The notes: generated by a model not told the origin, from the letters alone. A DNA stretch of 64,000 bases from Symsagittifera roscoffensis (GCF_963678635.1 NC_087064.1:12322819-12386818); one strand, 5' to 3'. Shown: positions 51,131 through 61,171, numbered from the stretch's first letter. A program made the numbers and translations.

Positions 51131-51353
51131 TAGCAGAAAAGCAGAAAAATTTAGCCGGAAAAGCGCAAATTTAAATTTTTGAAACTTTTTACTGTTCCAC
51201 TGTCAAAAAAGAGGAAACTACTGAATTATTCAGCTGAATTCAACCTCAATTAGAATGAAAAAAATTTTTTTAATGATTTTGTTCGAAGTTTCGAAGAAAA
51301 AATTGGATTGAAGAGCAAAACTTTGTTCAAACGATTAAAATAGTGTAAAACAA

Positions 51354-51424
51354 GGATCGGTTGTTCAGTGGTAGAATTGTCGCCTGCCACGCAATAGACC
51401 CAGGTTCGATTCCCGGCCAATGTA
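51354..51424 (+). pseudogene. tRNA-Gly(GCC)-like, class A
   Basis: Like 50177 but T stem CCAGG and end CCAATGT. Confidence 0.82.
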
Positions 51425-51640
51425 TAGCGGAAAAAATTTCCTAGGAAAGAGCAGTCTTAAAGCTTTGTAACTTATTACTGTTCCACTGTCAAAAAAGTGG
51501 AAAATTACTCAAAGAATTAGCTGAATTGGAAACCTCAATTAAATTTAAATGAAGCTTTCATGATATTGATTCAACGCTTTGTTGAAAAATTGGACGATAG
51601 AGCAAAACTTTGTTCAAACTATCAAAACAGATTACATCAA

Positions 51641-51711
51641 TCATCGGTGGTTCAGTCGTAGGATTGACGCCTTCCACGCGATAGACTATGATTCAATTTC
51701 CGGGCGATGCA
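51641..51711 (+). pseudogene. tRNA-Gly-like, class B (UCC)
   Basis: TCATCGG start; T arm CTATGATTCAATTTC. Confidence 0.81.
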
Positions 51712-51939
51712 TAGCAGAAAAGCAAAAAAAAATTTTCTAGAAAAGCGCAATTTTACGTTTTTCAATTTTTTACTGTGCCACGTACTGTCAAAAAAGAGGA
51801 AAACTACTCAAATAATTAGCTGAATTCGAAGCCTCAATTGAAATGAAACAAGGTTTCAAGATTTTGATTCGAAGCTTTGATGAAAAAATTGGAATGAAGA
51901 GCAAAACTTTGTTGGAACGATTAAAACAGTATAAATCAA

Positions 51940-52010
51940 GCATCGGTGGTTCAGTCTTAGAATTGTCTCCTGCCACGCGACAGACCCGGGTTCGATTCCC
52001 GGCCGATGCA
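51940..52010 (+). pseudogene. tRNA-Gly(GCC)-like, class E
   Basis: Acceptor, T arm and B box exact; D loop TCTTAG lacks GG and T30-C40 does not pair. Confidence 0.75.
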
Positions 52011-52231
52011 TACCAGAAAAGCAGAAAAATTTAGCCGGAAAAGCGCAAATTTAAATTTTTGCAACTTTCTACTGTTCCACTGTCGAAAAAGGGGAAACTA
52101 CTGAAATATTCAGCTGAATTCAACCTCAATTAGAATGAAAAAAATTTTTCATGATTTTTTTCGAAGTTTCGAAGAAAAAATTGGATTGAAGAGCAAAACT
52201 TTGATCAAACGATTAAAATAGTGTAAATCAA

Positions 52232-52302
52232 GCATCGGTGGTTCAGTGGTAGAATTGTCGCCTGCCACGCGATAAACCCGGGTTCGATTCCCGGCCGATG
52301 CA
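52232..52302 (+). tRNA. tRNA-Gly (GCC), intact cloverleaf
   Basis: Exact consensus except base 45 (A), as in 19029. Within the 292-bp homogenised run. Confidence 0.55.
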
Positions 52303-52523
52303 TACCAAAAAAGCAGAAAAATTTAGCCGGAAAAGCGCAAATTTAAATTTTTGCAACTTTTTACTGTTTCACTGTCGAAAAAGGGGAAACTACTGAAATA
52401 TTCAGCTGAATTCAACCTCAATTAGAATGAAAAAATTTTTTCATGATTTTGTTCGAAGTTTCGAAGAAAAAATTGGATTGAAGAGCAAAACTTTGATCAA
52501 ACAATTAAAGTAGTGTAAATCAA

Positions 52524-52594
52524 GCATCGGTGGTTCAGTGGTAGAATTGTCGCCTGCCACGCGATAGACCCGGGTTCGATTCCCGGCCGATGCA
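52524..52594 (+). tRNA. tRNA-Gly (GCC), exact array consensus
   Basis: Identical to 2121. Followed by TACCAGAAAAGC; the first T run comes 45 bp later. Confidence 0.6.
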
Positions 52595-52639
52595 TACCAG
52601 AAAAGCAGAAAAATTTAGCCGGAAAAGCGCAAATTTAAA

Positions 52640-52644
52640 TTTTT
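52640..52644 (+). terminator. Possible Pol III terminator after 52524 copy
   Basis: Five T, first run of four or more after this core. Confidence 0.3.
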
Positions 52645-52815
52645 GCAACTTTTTACTGTTCCACTGTCGAAAAAGGGGAAACTACTGAAATATTCAGCTG
52701 AATTCAACCTCAATTAGAATGAAAAAAATTTTTCATGATTTTGTTCGAAGTTTCGAAGAAAAAATTGGATTGAAGAGCAAAACTTTGTTAAAACGATTAA
52801 AATATTGTATATCAA

Positions 52816-52886
52816 GCATCGGTGGTTCAGTGGTAGAATTTTTGCCTGCCACGCGATAGATCCGGGATCGATTCCCGGCCGATGCA
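52816..52886 (+). pseudogene. tRNA-Gly(GCC)-like, class A
   Basis: TTTTTGCC, GATAGATCC, T loop ATCGATT. Confidence 0.83.
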
Positions 52887-53096
52887 TAGCAGAAAAAATT
52901 TCCAAGGAAAGAGCAGTCTTAACCTTTTGTAACTTATTACTGTTCCACTGTCAAAAAAGAAAACTACTCAAATAAATAGCTGAAGTTCAAAACTCAACTG
53001 CAATGAATCATTCATGATTTTGATTCAAAAACTTGGTGAAAGATTGAAATGAAGAGCAAAGTTTTTGTTCAAACGATTAAAACAAATAAAAATCAG

Positions 53097-53167
53097 GCGT
53101 CGGTGGTTCAGTTGTAGCATTTTTGCCTTCCACGCAATAGACCATGGTTCGATTCTCGGGCGATGCA
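53097..53167 (+). pseudogene. tRNA-Gly-like, class B (UCC)
   Basis: GCGTCGG start; GCAAT stem; T strand CTCGG. Confidence 0.83.
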
Positions 53168-53392
53168 AAGCAAAAAAGCAGAAAACGTTTTCTAGAAAAG
53201 CGCCATTTTACGTTTTTTCAATTTTTTATTGTGCCACTGTCAAAAAAGAGGAAAACTACTCAAATAATTAGCTGGATTGGAAACCTCAATTAAAATTAAA
53301 CAAAGTTTTTATGATTTTGATTCAACGCTTTGATGAAAAACTTGGATGAAAGAGCAAAACTTTGTTCAAACTATCAAAACAGATTACATCAA

Positions 53393-53463
53393 GCATCCGT
53401 GGTTCAGTCGTAGAATTGGCGCTTGCCACGCGATAGACCCGATTTCGATTCGCGTCCGAGGCA
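53393..53463 (+). pseudogene. tRNA-Gly(GCC)-like, class D
   Basis: GCATCCG start; otherwise as 46395. Confidence 0.82.
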
Positions 53464-53687
53464 AATCAGAAAAGCTGAAACATTTTGCCGGAAAAGCACA
53501 AACTAAATTTTTGCAATTTTTTACTGTTCCACTGTCAAAAAGGAGGAAACTACTGAAATATTCAGCTGAATTCAACCTCAATTAGAATTAAAAAAATATT
53601 TTTTTCATGATTTTGTTCGAAGTTTTGAAGAAAAAATTGGATTGAAGAGCAAAACTTTGTTCAAACGATTAAAATAATATAAATCAA

Positions 53688-53758
53688 GCATTGGTGTTTC
53701 AGTGGTAGAATTGTCGCCTGACACGCGATAGACCTGGGTTCGATTCCCGGCAGATGCG
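53688..53758 (+). pseudogene. tRNA-Gly-derived, class A, anticodon GAC
   Basis: GCATTGG start, CTGACACG, end CAGATGC, discriminator G. Confidence 0.82.
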
Positions 53759-53979
53759 TAGCAGAAAAGCAGAAAAGATTAGCCGGAAAAGCGCAAATTT
53801 AAATTTTTGCAACTTTTTACTGTTCCACTGTCGAAAAAGAGAAAACTACTGAAATATTCAGCTGAATTCAACCTCAATTAGAATGAAAAAAATTTTTCAA
53901 GATTTTGTTCGAAGTTTCGAAGAAAAAATTGGATTGAAGAGCAAAACTTTTTTCAAACGATTAAAATAGTGTAAATCAA

Positions 53980-54050
53980 GCATCGGTGGTTCAGTGGTAG
54001 AATTGTCGCCTGCCACGCGATAGACCCGGGTTCGATTCCCGGCCGATGCA
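53980..54050 (+). tRNA. tRNA-Gly (GCC), exact array consensus
   Basis: Identical to 2121 in all 71 bases; leader ATAGTGTAAATCAA. Confidence 0.6.
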
Positions 54051-54095
54051 TAGCAGAAAAGCAGAAAAATTTAGCCGGAAAAGCGCAAATTTAAA

Positions 54096-54100
54096 TTTTT
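54096..54100 (+). terminator. Possible Pol III terminator after 53980 copy
   Basis: Five T, first run of four or more after this core. Confidence 0.3.
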
Positions 54101-54271
54101 GCAACTTTTTACTGTTCCACTGTCAAAAAAGAGGAAACTACTGAATTATTCAGCTGAATTCAACCTCATTTAGAATGAAACAAACTTTTCATGATTTTGT
54201 TCGAAGTTTCGAAGAAAAAATTGGATTGAAGAGCAAAACTTTGTTCAAACGATTAAAATAGTGTAAAACAA

Positions 54272-54342
54272 GGATCGGTTGTTCAGTGGTAGAATTGTCG
54301 CCTGCCACGCAATAGACCCAGGTTCGATTCCCGGCCGATGTA
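54272..54342 (+). pseudogene. tRNA-Gly(GCC)-like, class A
   Basis: GGATCGGTTG start, GCAAT, T stem CCAGG, end CCGATGT. Confidence 0.83.
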
Positions 54343-54553
54343 TAGCGTAAAAATTTTCATAGGAAAGAGCAGTCTTAAAGCTTTTGTAACTTTTTACTGT
54401 ACCACTGTCAAAAAAGACAAAAACTACTCAAATAAATAGCTGTATTTTAAAACTCAAATGAATTGAATCATTCAAGATTTCGATTCAAAATTTTGTTAAA
54501 AAACTGAAACGAATGGCATAGTTTTTATTCAAACGGCAAACAACCTAATTCAA

Positions 54554-54624
54554 GCATCAGTGGTTCAGTGGCAGGATTGTCGCCTGCAAAGCAAAATACC
54601 CGTGTTCGAGTCCCGGCCGATGCA
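54554..54624 (+). pseudogene. tRNA-Gly-derived, class C, anticodon GCA
   Basis: CTGCAAAGCAAAAT; T stem CCGTG. Confidence 0.83.
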
Positions 54625-54836
54625 GCGCAGAGAGTTTTACTAGAAAAGCGCAAGTTTAAGTTTATGTAACTTTTACTGTCCACTGTCAAAAAGAGGAAAA
54701 ATACTGAAATATTCAGCTGAATTCAAAACCTCAATTAGAATGAAACAAAGTTTTCATGATTTTGTTCGAAGTTTTGATGAAAAGATTGGATTGAAGAGCA
54801 AAACTTTGTTCAAACTATTAAAACATATTAAATCAA

Positions 54837-54906
54837 GCATCGGTGGTTCAGTGGTAGAATTGTCGCCTGCACCCTATAGACCCGGGTTCGATTCCCGGCC
54901 GATGCA
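54837..54906 (+). pseudogene. tRNA-Gly-like with damaged anticodon arm
   Basis: CTGCACCCTATAG as in 18455; all other arms exact. Confidence 0.85.
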
Positions 54907-55116
54907 TAGCAGAAAAAATTTCCTAGGAAAGAGCAGTCTTAACCTTTTTTAACTTATTACTGTTCCACTGTCAAAAACGAAAACTACTCAAATAAATAGC
55001 TGAAGTTCAAAACTCAAATGTAATGAATCATTCATGATTTTGATTCGAAAACTTGATGAAAGATTGAAATGAAGAGCAAAGTTTTTGTTCACACGATTAA
55101 AACAGAGAAAATTCAA

Positions 55117-55187
55117 GCATCGGTGGTTCAGTTGTAGCATTTTTGCCTTCCACGCAAAAGACCATGGTTCGATTCCCGGGCGATGCA
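55117..55187 (+). pseudogene. tRNA-Gly-like, class B (UCC)
   Basis: TTTTTGCCTTCC, GCAAAAG. 868-bp copy at 55985. Confidence 0.84.
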
Positions 55188-55411
55188 AAGCAGAAAAGCA
55201 GAAAAATTTTCTAGAAAAGCGCCATTTTATGTTTTTTCAATTTTTTATTGTGCCACTGTCAAAAAAGAAGAAAACTACTCAAATAATTAGCTGGATTGGA
55301 AACCTCAATTAAAATTAAACCAAGTTTTTATGATTTTGATTCAACGCTTTGATGAAAAACTTGGATGATAGTGCAAAACTTTGTTCAAACTGTCAAAACA
55401 AATTACATCAA

Positions 55412-55482
55412 GCATCGGTGGTTCAGTCGTAGAATTGGCGCCTGCCACGCGATAGACCTGATTTCAGTTCCCGTCCGAGGCA
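55412..55482 (+). pseudogene. tRNA-Gly(GCC)-like, class D
   Basis: T arm CTGATTTCAGTTC; end CCGAGGC. Copy at 56280. Confidence 0.83.
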
Positions 55483-55703
55483 AATCAGAAAAGCAGAAAA
55501 ATTTTGCCGGAAAAGCGCAAACTTAAATTTTTGCAACTTTTTACTGTTCCACTGTCAAAAAAGAGGAAACTACTGAAATCTTCAGCCGAATTCATCCTCA
55601 ATTAGAATGAAAAAAATTTTTCATGATTTTGTTCGAAGTTTTGATGAAAAGATTGGATTGAAGAGCAAAACTTTGTTCAAACTATCAAAACAAATTAAAT
55701 CAA

Positions 55704-55774
55704 GCATCGGTGGTTCAGTCGTAGAATTGTCGCCTGTCACGCGATAGACCCGAGTTCGACTCCCGGCCGATGCA
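55704..55774 (+). pseudogene. tRNA-Gly-derived, anticodon GUC
   Basis: CTGTCACG gives an Asp-type anticodon in an intact stem; D loop TCGTAG; T stem CCGAG with loop TTCGACT. Confidence 0.82.
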
Positions 55775-55984
55775 TAGCAGAAAAAATTTCCTAGGAAAGA
55801 GCAGTTTTAACCATTTTTAACTTATTACTGTTCCACTGTCAAAAACGAAAACTACTCAAATAAATAGCTGAAGTTCAAAACTCAAATGTAATGAATCATT
55901 CATGATTTTGATTCGAAAACTTGATGAAAGATTGAAATGAAGAGTAAAGTTTTTGTTCAAACGATTAAAACAGAGAAAATTCAA

Positions 55985-56055
55985 GCATCGGTGGTTCAGT
56001 TGTAGCATTTTTGCCTTCCACGCAATAGACCATGGTTCGATTCCCGGGCGATGCA
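55985..56055 (+). pseudogene. tRNA-Gly-like, class B (UCC)
   Basis: 868-bp copy of 55117, with GCAATAG. Confidence 0.84.
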
Positions 56056-56279
56056 AAGCAGAAAAGCAGAAAAAATTTCTAGAAAAGCGCCATTTTATGT
56101 TTTTTCAATTTTTTATTGTGCCACTGTCAAAAAAGAAGAAAACTACTCAAAAAATTAGCTGGATTGGAAACCTCAATCAAAATTAAACAAAATTTTCATG
56201 ATTTCGATTCAACGCTTTGATGAAAAACTTGGATGATAGTGCAAAACTTTGTTCAAACTATCAAAACAAATTACATCAA

Positions 56280-56350
56280 GCATCGGTGGTTCAGTCGTAG
56301 AATTGGCGCCTGCCACGCGATAGACACGATTTCGATTCCCGTCCGAGGCA
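56280..56350 (+). pseudogene. tRNA-Gly(GCC)-like, class D
   Basis: 868-bp copy of 55412; T stem ACGAT. Downstream spacer is cut short. Confidence 0.83.
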
Positions 56351-56534
56351 AACTTAAATTTTTGCAACTTTTTACTGTTCCACTGTCAAAAAAGAGGAAA
56401 CTACTGAAATGTTCAGCTGAATTCAACCTCAATTAGAATGAAACAAATTTTTCATGATTTTGTTCGAAGTTTCGAAGAAAAAATTGGATTGAAGAGCAAA
56501 ACTTTGTTCAAACGATTAAAATAGTGTAAATCAA

Positions 56535-56605
56535 GCATCGATGGATCAGTGGTAGAGTTGTCGCCTGCCACGCGTTAGAACCGGGTTTGATTCCCGGCCG
56601 ATGCA
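56535..56605 (+). pseudogene. tRNA-Gly(GCC)-like, class A
   Basis: GCATCGATGGATCAG, GAGTT, GCGTTAGAA, T loop TTTGATT. Confidence 0.83.
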
Positions 56606-56826
56606 TAGCAGAAAAGCAGAAAAATTCAGCCGGAAAAGCGCAAACTCAAATTTTTGCAACTTTTTACTGTTCCACTGTCAAAAAAGAGGAAACCACTGAA
56701 ATTTTCAGCTGAATTCAACCTCAATTAGAGTGAAACAAATTTTTCATGATTTTATTCGAAGTTTCGAAGAAAAAATTGGATTGAAGAGCAAAACTTTGTT
56801 CAAACGATTAAAATAGTGTAAATCAA

Positions 56827-56897
56827 GCATCGGTGGTTCAGTGGTAGAGCTGTCGCCTGCCACGCGATAGACCCGGGTTTGATTCACGGCCGATGCA
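56827..56897 (+). pseudogene. tRNA-Gly(GCC)-like, class A
   Basis: Acceptor and anticodon arms exact; D stem GAGC; T loop TTTGATT and strand CACGG. Confidence 0.84.
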
Positions 56898-57117
56898 TAG
56901 CAGAAAAGCAGAAAAATTTAGCCGGAAAAAAGCAAACTTAAATTTTTGCGTTTATTACTGCTCCACTGTCAAAAAAGAGGAAACTACTGAAATAGTCAGC
57001 TGAATTCAACCTCAATTAGAATGAAACAAATTTTTCATGATTTTGTTCGAAGTTTCGAAGAAAAAATTGGATTGAAGAGCAAAATTTTGTTCAAAAGATT
57101 AAAATTGTGTAAAACAA

Positions 57118-57188
57118 GGATTGGTGGTTCAGTGGTAGAATTGTCGCCTGCCATGCAATAGACCCGGGTTCGATTCCCGGCCGATGCA
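57118..57188 (+). pseudogene. tRNA-Gly(GCC)-like, class A
   Basis: GGATTGG start breaks 2-71; ATGCAAT stem mismatch at 41; T arm exact. Confidence 0.82.
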
Positions 57189-57405
57189 TAGCAGAAAAAA
57201 TTTCCTAGGAAAGAGCAGTCTTAAAGCTTTGTAACTTATTACTATACCACTGTCAAAAAAGAGGAAAACTACTCAATTAATTAGCTGAATTGGAAACCTC
57301 AATTAAAAATAAACGAAGCTTTCATGATTTTGATTCAACGCTTTGATGAAAAACTTGGATGATAGAGCAAAACTTTGTTCAAACTATCAAAACACATTAC
57401 ATCAA

Positions 57406-57460
57406 GCATCGGTGGTTCAGTCGTAGCCTTGTCGCCTTCCACGCGATAGACCATGGTTCA
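57406..57460 (+). pseudogene. tRNA-Gly-like, class B, 3' truncated
   Basis: Breaks after CCATGGTTCA, where spacer AAACCTCAATTG follows: T arm 3' strand and acceptor end are gone. Confidence 0.82.
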
Positions 57461-57540
57461 AAACCTCAATTGAAATGAAACACGGTTTCAAGATTTTGAT
57501 TCGAAGCTTTGATGAAAAAAATGGAATGAAGAGCAAAACT

Positions 57541-57548
57541 TATTGCAT
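57541..57548 (+). pseudogene. Remnant acceptor end of a deleted core
   Basis: Spacer GAGCAAAACT joins TATTGCATAGCAGC. Only the last few core bases remain. Confidence 0.5.
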
Positions 57549-57755
57549 AGCAGCAAACCTTTCCTAACAAAGCGCAATCTTAAACTTTTGTAATTTATTA
57601 CTGTTCCACAGTCAAAAAAAAGAAAACTACTCAAATAAATAGCTGTATTTCATAACTCAAATGAATTGAATCATTCATGATTTTGATTCGAAAGTTTGGT
57701 AAGAAATTGAAATGAAGAGCAAAGTTTTTGTTCAACGGTGAACAAATTAATTCCA

Positions 57756-57826
57756 GCATCGGTGGTTCAGTGGAAGTATTTTCGCCTGCCAAGCTATATA
57801 CTCGTGTTTGACTCCCGGCCGAGGCA
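57756..57826 (+). pseudogene. tRNA-Gly(GCC)-like, class C
   Basis: GGAAGTATT, AAGCTATAT, T arm TCGTGTTTGACT, end CCGAGGC. Confidence 0.82.
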
Positions 57827-58040
57827 GCGCAGAGAGTTTTACTAGAAAAGCGCAAATTTCATGGTTTGTAATTTTTAGTGTTTCACTGTCAAAAAAGAGG
57901 AAACTACTAAAATATTCAGCTGAATTCAAAATTTCAATTGAAATGAAACAAAGTTTTCATAATTTTTATTCAAAGCTTTGATGAAAAAATTGGTATGAAG
58001 AGCAAAACTTTGCACGAACGGTTAAAACAGTTTAAAGCCT

Positions 58041-58110
58041 GCATCGGTAGTTCAGTGGTAGAATTGTCGCCGCCACGCGATAGACAGGGGTTCGATTCCC
58101 GGCCGATGCA
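58041..58110 (+). pseudogene. tRNA-Gly-like, anticodon-loop deletion
   Basis: CGCCGCCACGCGAT has lost one loop base; T stem AGGGG. Acceptor exact. Last well-kept core before the decayed part. Confidence 0.83.
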
Positions 58111-58365
58111 CAGCAGAAAAACATTCCAAGAAAAGCGCAACCTTGAATTCCTAGGAAAGAGCAACGCTTCGCGCGGTTAACCAATTAGGTCAAGATTTAT
58201 CACTGTTATCTTGTCAGAAAATAGGGAAACTAATTAATTATTCAGATGAATATGAAAACTCAAATAAAATGAACCAAAGTTTTTCATGGTACTGATTCGA
58301 AATTTTGATGAAAAAATCAAAATGAGGAGCAAGTTTGTCATCAAACGGTGAGTCTTTTCCGTCCA

Positions 58366-58436
58366 GCACCGTTGATTCAGTGGATAAATGGTCGCCTACC
58401 ACGCTAAAATTCCAGGTTCGATTCTCGGCTGATACA
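58366..58436 (+). pseudogene. Degenerate tRNA-Gly-like core
   Basis: GCACCGTTGATTCAG, CCTACCACGCTAAAAT, GGTTCGATTCTCGGCTGATACA: outline kept, stems broken. Confidence 0.75.
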
Positions 58437-58653
58437 AAGCAGAGTAATTTTCCAGGAAAAGGATCAACCTTAAATTTTCGTAACTTTTTACTATTCCACT
58501 GTCAAAAAAGAGGAAAACTACTCAAACAACTAACTGATGTCTAAAAATCAAACAAAATTAGTCAAATTCATCCATAATTTTGATTAGAAACTTTGATAGA
58601 AGTTTGAATTGAAGAGCCAAGGGTTTGTTCATGCAGTGAACAGTTTAGGTCAG

Positions 58654-58724
58654 GCGTTTGTGGTTCAGTGGTAAAATTGTCGCCGGCCACGCGATAGACC
58701 CGGATTCAGTTCTCGGCCGATTAA
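58654..58724 (+). pseudogene. Degenerate tRNA-Gly-like core
   Basis: GCGTTTG start; CGCCGGCCACGCGAT replaces T33 by G; acceptor end lost (CCGATTA). Confidence 0.75.
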
Positions 58725-58926
58725 AAGCATAGAAGCTTTCTAGGAAAAGGCCCAACGTTAAGCTTTTGTAAGTTTTTACTATTCCACTAAAAAAATATAT
58801 TCGAATAACTGGCTGAATTTATAACCTCAAATAAAATGTGTCATTGATTGTTTTGTTTCGAAATTTAGGTCAATATTTGAAATAGAGAGCAACGCTTCTG
58901 TTCATGCGGTGAACAGGTTATTTCCA

Positions 58927-58991
58927 GCATCGGTGGTTCAGTGGTAGAATTAACGCCTCCCAATACCCGTGTCCAATTCCGAGGCAATGCA
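58927..58991 (+). pseudogene. tRNA-Gly-like, anticodon-arm deletion
   Basis: 5' half good; AACGCCTCCCAATACCC has lost the stem 3' strand; end GCAATGC. Copy at 62017. Confidence 0.78.
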
Positions 58992-59204
58992 GATCAGCAA
59001 AGATTTCAGGAAAAAGCGCAACTAGGACTTTTGTATTTTTTTTACTGTTCCACTGTCAAAAAAGAGGGAACCTACTCAACTATTCAGCTGAATGCGAATC
59101 CTCAATTAAAATGAAACAAAGTTTTTCACGGTTTTGATTCGAAACTTTGATGGAAAGATTGAAATGAAGAGCAAAGTTTCGTTCAAACGGTGAACAGTAT
59201 TCAA

Positions 59205-59271
59205 CCATCGATGGTTCAATGATGAAACTTTCGCCTAGCAAAAAATAGATCCTGATCGATTCAGAGTGGCA
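59205..59271 (+). pseudogene. Highly decayed core
   Basis: CCATCGATGGTTCAATGATG at the start and CGATTCAGAGTGGCA at the end. Copy at 62295. Confidence 0.65.
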
Positions 59272-59475
59272 AAAGTTTTTAGGAAGTGAGCAAACATAAA
59301 CATTCGTTTTTTTTTATTGTCCCAGTGTCAAAATAGGGAAAACTTGCACAAATAGTCAGCTGTATTTTAAAACTCAAATAAAATATCAACCTTTCATGGT
59401 TTTGATTCAAAAATCAGGTCAAGTTTCGAATTTCAGAGCAACGCCTTCGTTCATGCAGTGAACAATATAGCTCAA

Positions 59476-59544
59476 GCATTGGTGGTTCAACGTTAGAATT
59501 ATCGTCTCCCACGCGATAGACCAGCGTTTGATTCCCAGAAATGA
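59476..59544 (+). pseudogene. tRNA-Gly-like, acceptor end lost
   Basis: GCATTGG start, CGTCTCCCACGCGAT (CCC), then GATTCCCAGAAATGA. Copy at 62566. Confidence 0.75.
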
Positions 59545-59748
59545 AGAGCAGCAAAAGTTTCAGGTAAAAGCGCAAACTTTATTTATTGTAATTTGTTTTA
59601 CTGTTCCACTGCCAAAAAATAAGGAAACTAATCATTTGAGTAGCTGAATTTGAAACCTCAAAAAACTGAAGTTTTTCATGGTTTTGATTTGAAACTTTGA
59701 TGAAAAAATTGAAATGAGGAGCAAAAATTTTTAAAAAGGTTCCCCTCA

Positions 59749-59819
59749 GCATCGATGGTTCATCGCAAGAACTTTCACTTACCACTCGATAGACTCGGGT
59801 CCTACTCCCGGCCTATGCA
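59749..59819 (+). pseudogene. Degenerate tRNA-Gly-like core
   Basis: CATCGCAAG D arm, CTTACCACTCGAT, T loop TCCTACT, end CCTATGC. Copy at 62839. Confidence 0.72.
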
Positions 59820-59973
59820 GAGCAACAAAACTTTCCAGGAAGAGAGCAAAGTTTCGTAATTATTTTTGTTCCACTGTCAAAAAAGAGGGAAAATAATCAA
59901 ATACTCAGCTAAACTCGTAATCTCAGAAAAAATGAAACAAATTTTTTCTCAAACGGCGACAAATTGAATTCAG

Positions 59974-60043
59974 GTAAAGCTGATTCAAGAGAAAATTCTT
60001 GACTGCAACGCGATAAACCGGGGTTCTATATCGGACCAATACA
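59974..60043 (+). pseudogene. Highly decayed core
   Basis: GTAAAGCTGATTCAAG, GACTGCAACGCGAT, GGGTTCTATATCGG. Copy at 63064. Confidence 0.65.
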
Positions 60044-60261
60044 CAGCAAAAAAAAATCAGATAAAGCGCAAATTTAATTTTTCGTAATATTATTGTTCTA
60101 CTGTCAAAAAAGGGGAAACCTACCCAAATAGTTAGCTCAATTCTAAAACTTGACTAAAATGATCCAAAAATCTAGTACATTTACGGCTGTGATGTCAAAT
60201 ATTGTGAAAAATGTGAACTGAGGAGCAATGCTTTTGTTCTTGGGTTGACCGATATGGTCAA

Positions 60262-60332
60262 GCATCAGTCGCTCAGTGGTAGAATTGTCGAATGCCACGA
60301 GATTGACCCGGATTCAACTTTCGGCCGATAAA
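60262..60332 (+). pseudogene. Degenerate tRNA-Gly-like core
   Basis: GCATCAGTCGCTCAGTGG; GTCGAATGCCACGAGAT loses C32-T33; GATTCAACTTTCGG. Copy at 63352. Confidence 0.75.
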
Positions 60333-60545
60333 GAGCAGCAAAGTTTTCCAGGAACAGATCAAAACTAAGCTTTCGTATCTTTTTACTGTTCCACTGTCAA
60401 AAAAGAAAAAATTACTCAAACTTTCAGCTTAAAACGAAACCTCAATTAAAATTAAACGAAGTTTTCATGATTTTGATTCAAAGATTTGGCGAAAAAACTG
60501 GATTAAAGAGCAAAACGTTGTCCTAACGTTAGTAATTTAATTCAA

Positions 60546-60615
60546 GCATCGGTGGTTCAGTGGAAGGTTTGACGCCTGCCACGCGATAGACAAGTATCCG
60601 TTCCAGGCCGATGCA
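60546..60615 (+). pseudogene. tRNA-Gly(GCC)-like, T arm damaged
   Basis: Acceptor and anticodon arms good; GACAAGTATCCGTTCCAGG has no B box. Copy at 63637. Confidence 0.8.
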
Positions 60616-60822
60616 AAACAGAAAAATTTCTCTAGAAAAGCTCAATTTTGAACTTTTGTAACTTTTCAGTTCCACTGTCATTAAGATAAAAATTACTCAA
60701 ATAAGTAGCTGAGCTTTAGAACCCAAACAAAATGAGTCATTTATGCTTTTGATTCGAAAAATTGGTAACTTTTTGATATGAAGAGCAAAGTTTTTGTTCA
60801 TATGGTAAACCATTTAGTTCAA

Positions 60823-60893
60823 GCATCGGTCATTCAGTGGAAGAACAATCGCCTGCCACGCGATAAACCAGGGTTCGATTCCCGGATGATGCA
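60823..60893 (+). pseudogene. tRNA-Gly(GCC)-like
   Basis: GGTCATTCAG D arm, GAACAATCGCC, T stem CAGGG, end GATGATGC. Copy at 63905. Confidence 0.8.
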
Positions 60894-61102
60894 AATCAGC
60901 AAAACTTTCCTAGAAAGGCGAAAAATTAAATTTTGTAATTTGTTTTGTTCCACTGTCAAAAAAGAGGAAAACTACTCAAATAAATGGCTAAATTTTAAAA
61001 CTCAATTGAAACAAATCATTCTTGATTTCGATTTGAAAGTTTGGTGAAAAAAATGAAATGAAGAGCAAAATTTTTGATCAAACGGTGAACAGATTATTTC
61101 AC

Positions 61103-61171
61103 GCATCGGTGGTTCAGTGGCAATATTGTTGCCAGAAGCAAATTACCCGTGTTCGATTCTCGGACCATGCA
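61103..61171 (+). pseudogene. Degenerate class C-like core
   Basis: GGCAATATT, GTTGCCAGAAGCAAATT: anticodon loop not readable; end GACCATGC. Confidence 0.72.

Larger units (their letters stand above)
49591..51420. repeat. 1,177-bp higher-order repeat with 294-bp internal copy
   Basis: Cores at 49591, 49883, 50177 recur at 50768, 51060, 51354. Between them the monomer at 50177 is copied again at 50471. Confidence 0.88.
51990..52870. repeat. Homogenised 292-bp monomers
   Basis: Cores at 51940, 52232, 52524 and 52816 are exactly 292 bp apart. The three spacers between them share TGCATACC or TGCATACCA after the core and CTGTCGAAAAAGGGGAAAC, features rare elsewhere. Confidence 0.85.
54940..56350. 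repeat. 868-bp higher-order repeat, two copies
   Basis: Cores at 55117 and 55412 recur at 55985 and 56280. The second copy ends with a spacer deletion after GTCCGAGGCAAA, which joins directly to CTTAAATTTTTGC through shared GCAAA. Confidence 0.88.

Noticed and set aside
55704-55774. tRNA-Asp (GUC anticodon)
   Set aside because: Acceptor, D and T arms follow the tRNA-Gly array consensus; only one anticodon base differs, and the T stem has a mismatch.
58130-58200. Unique non-repeat sequence marking the array boundary
   Set aside because: A short unusual stretch (ACGCTTCGCGCGGTTAACC) is present, but the monomer resumes directly after it, so the array does not end here.
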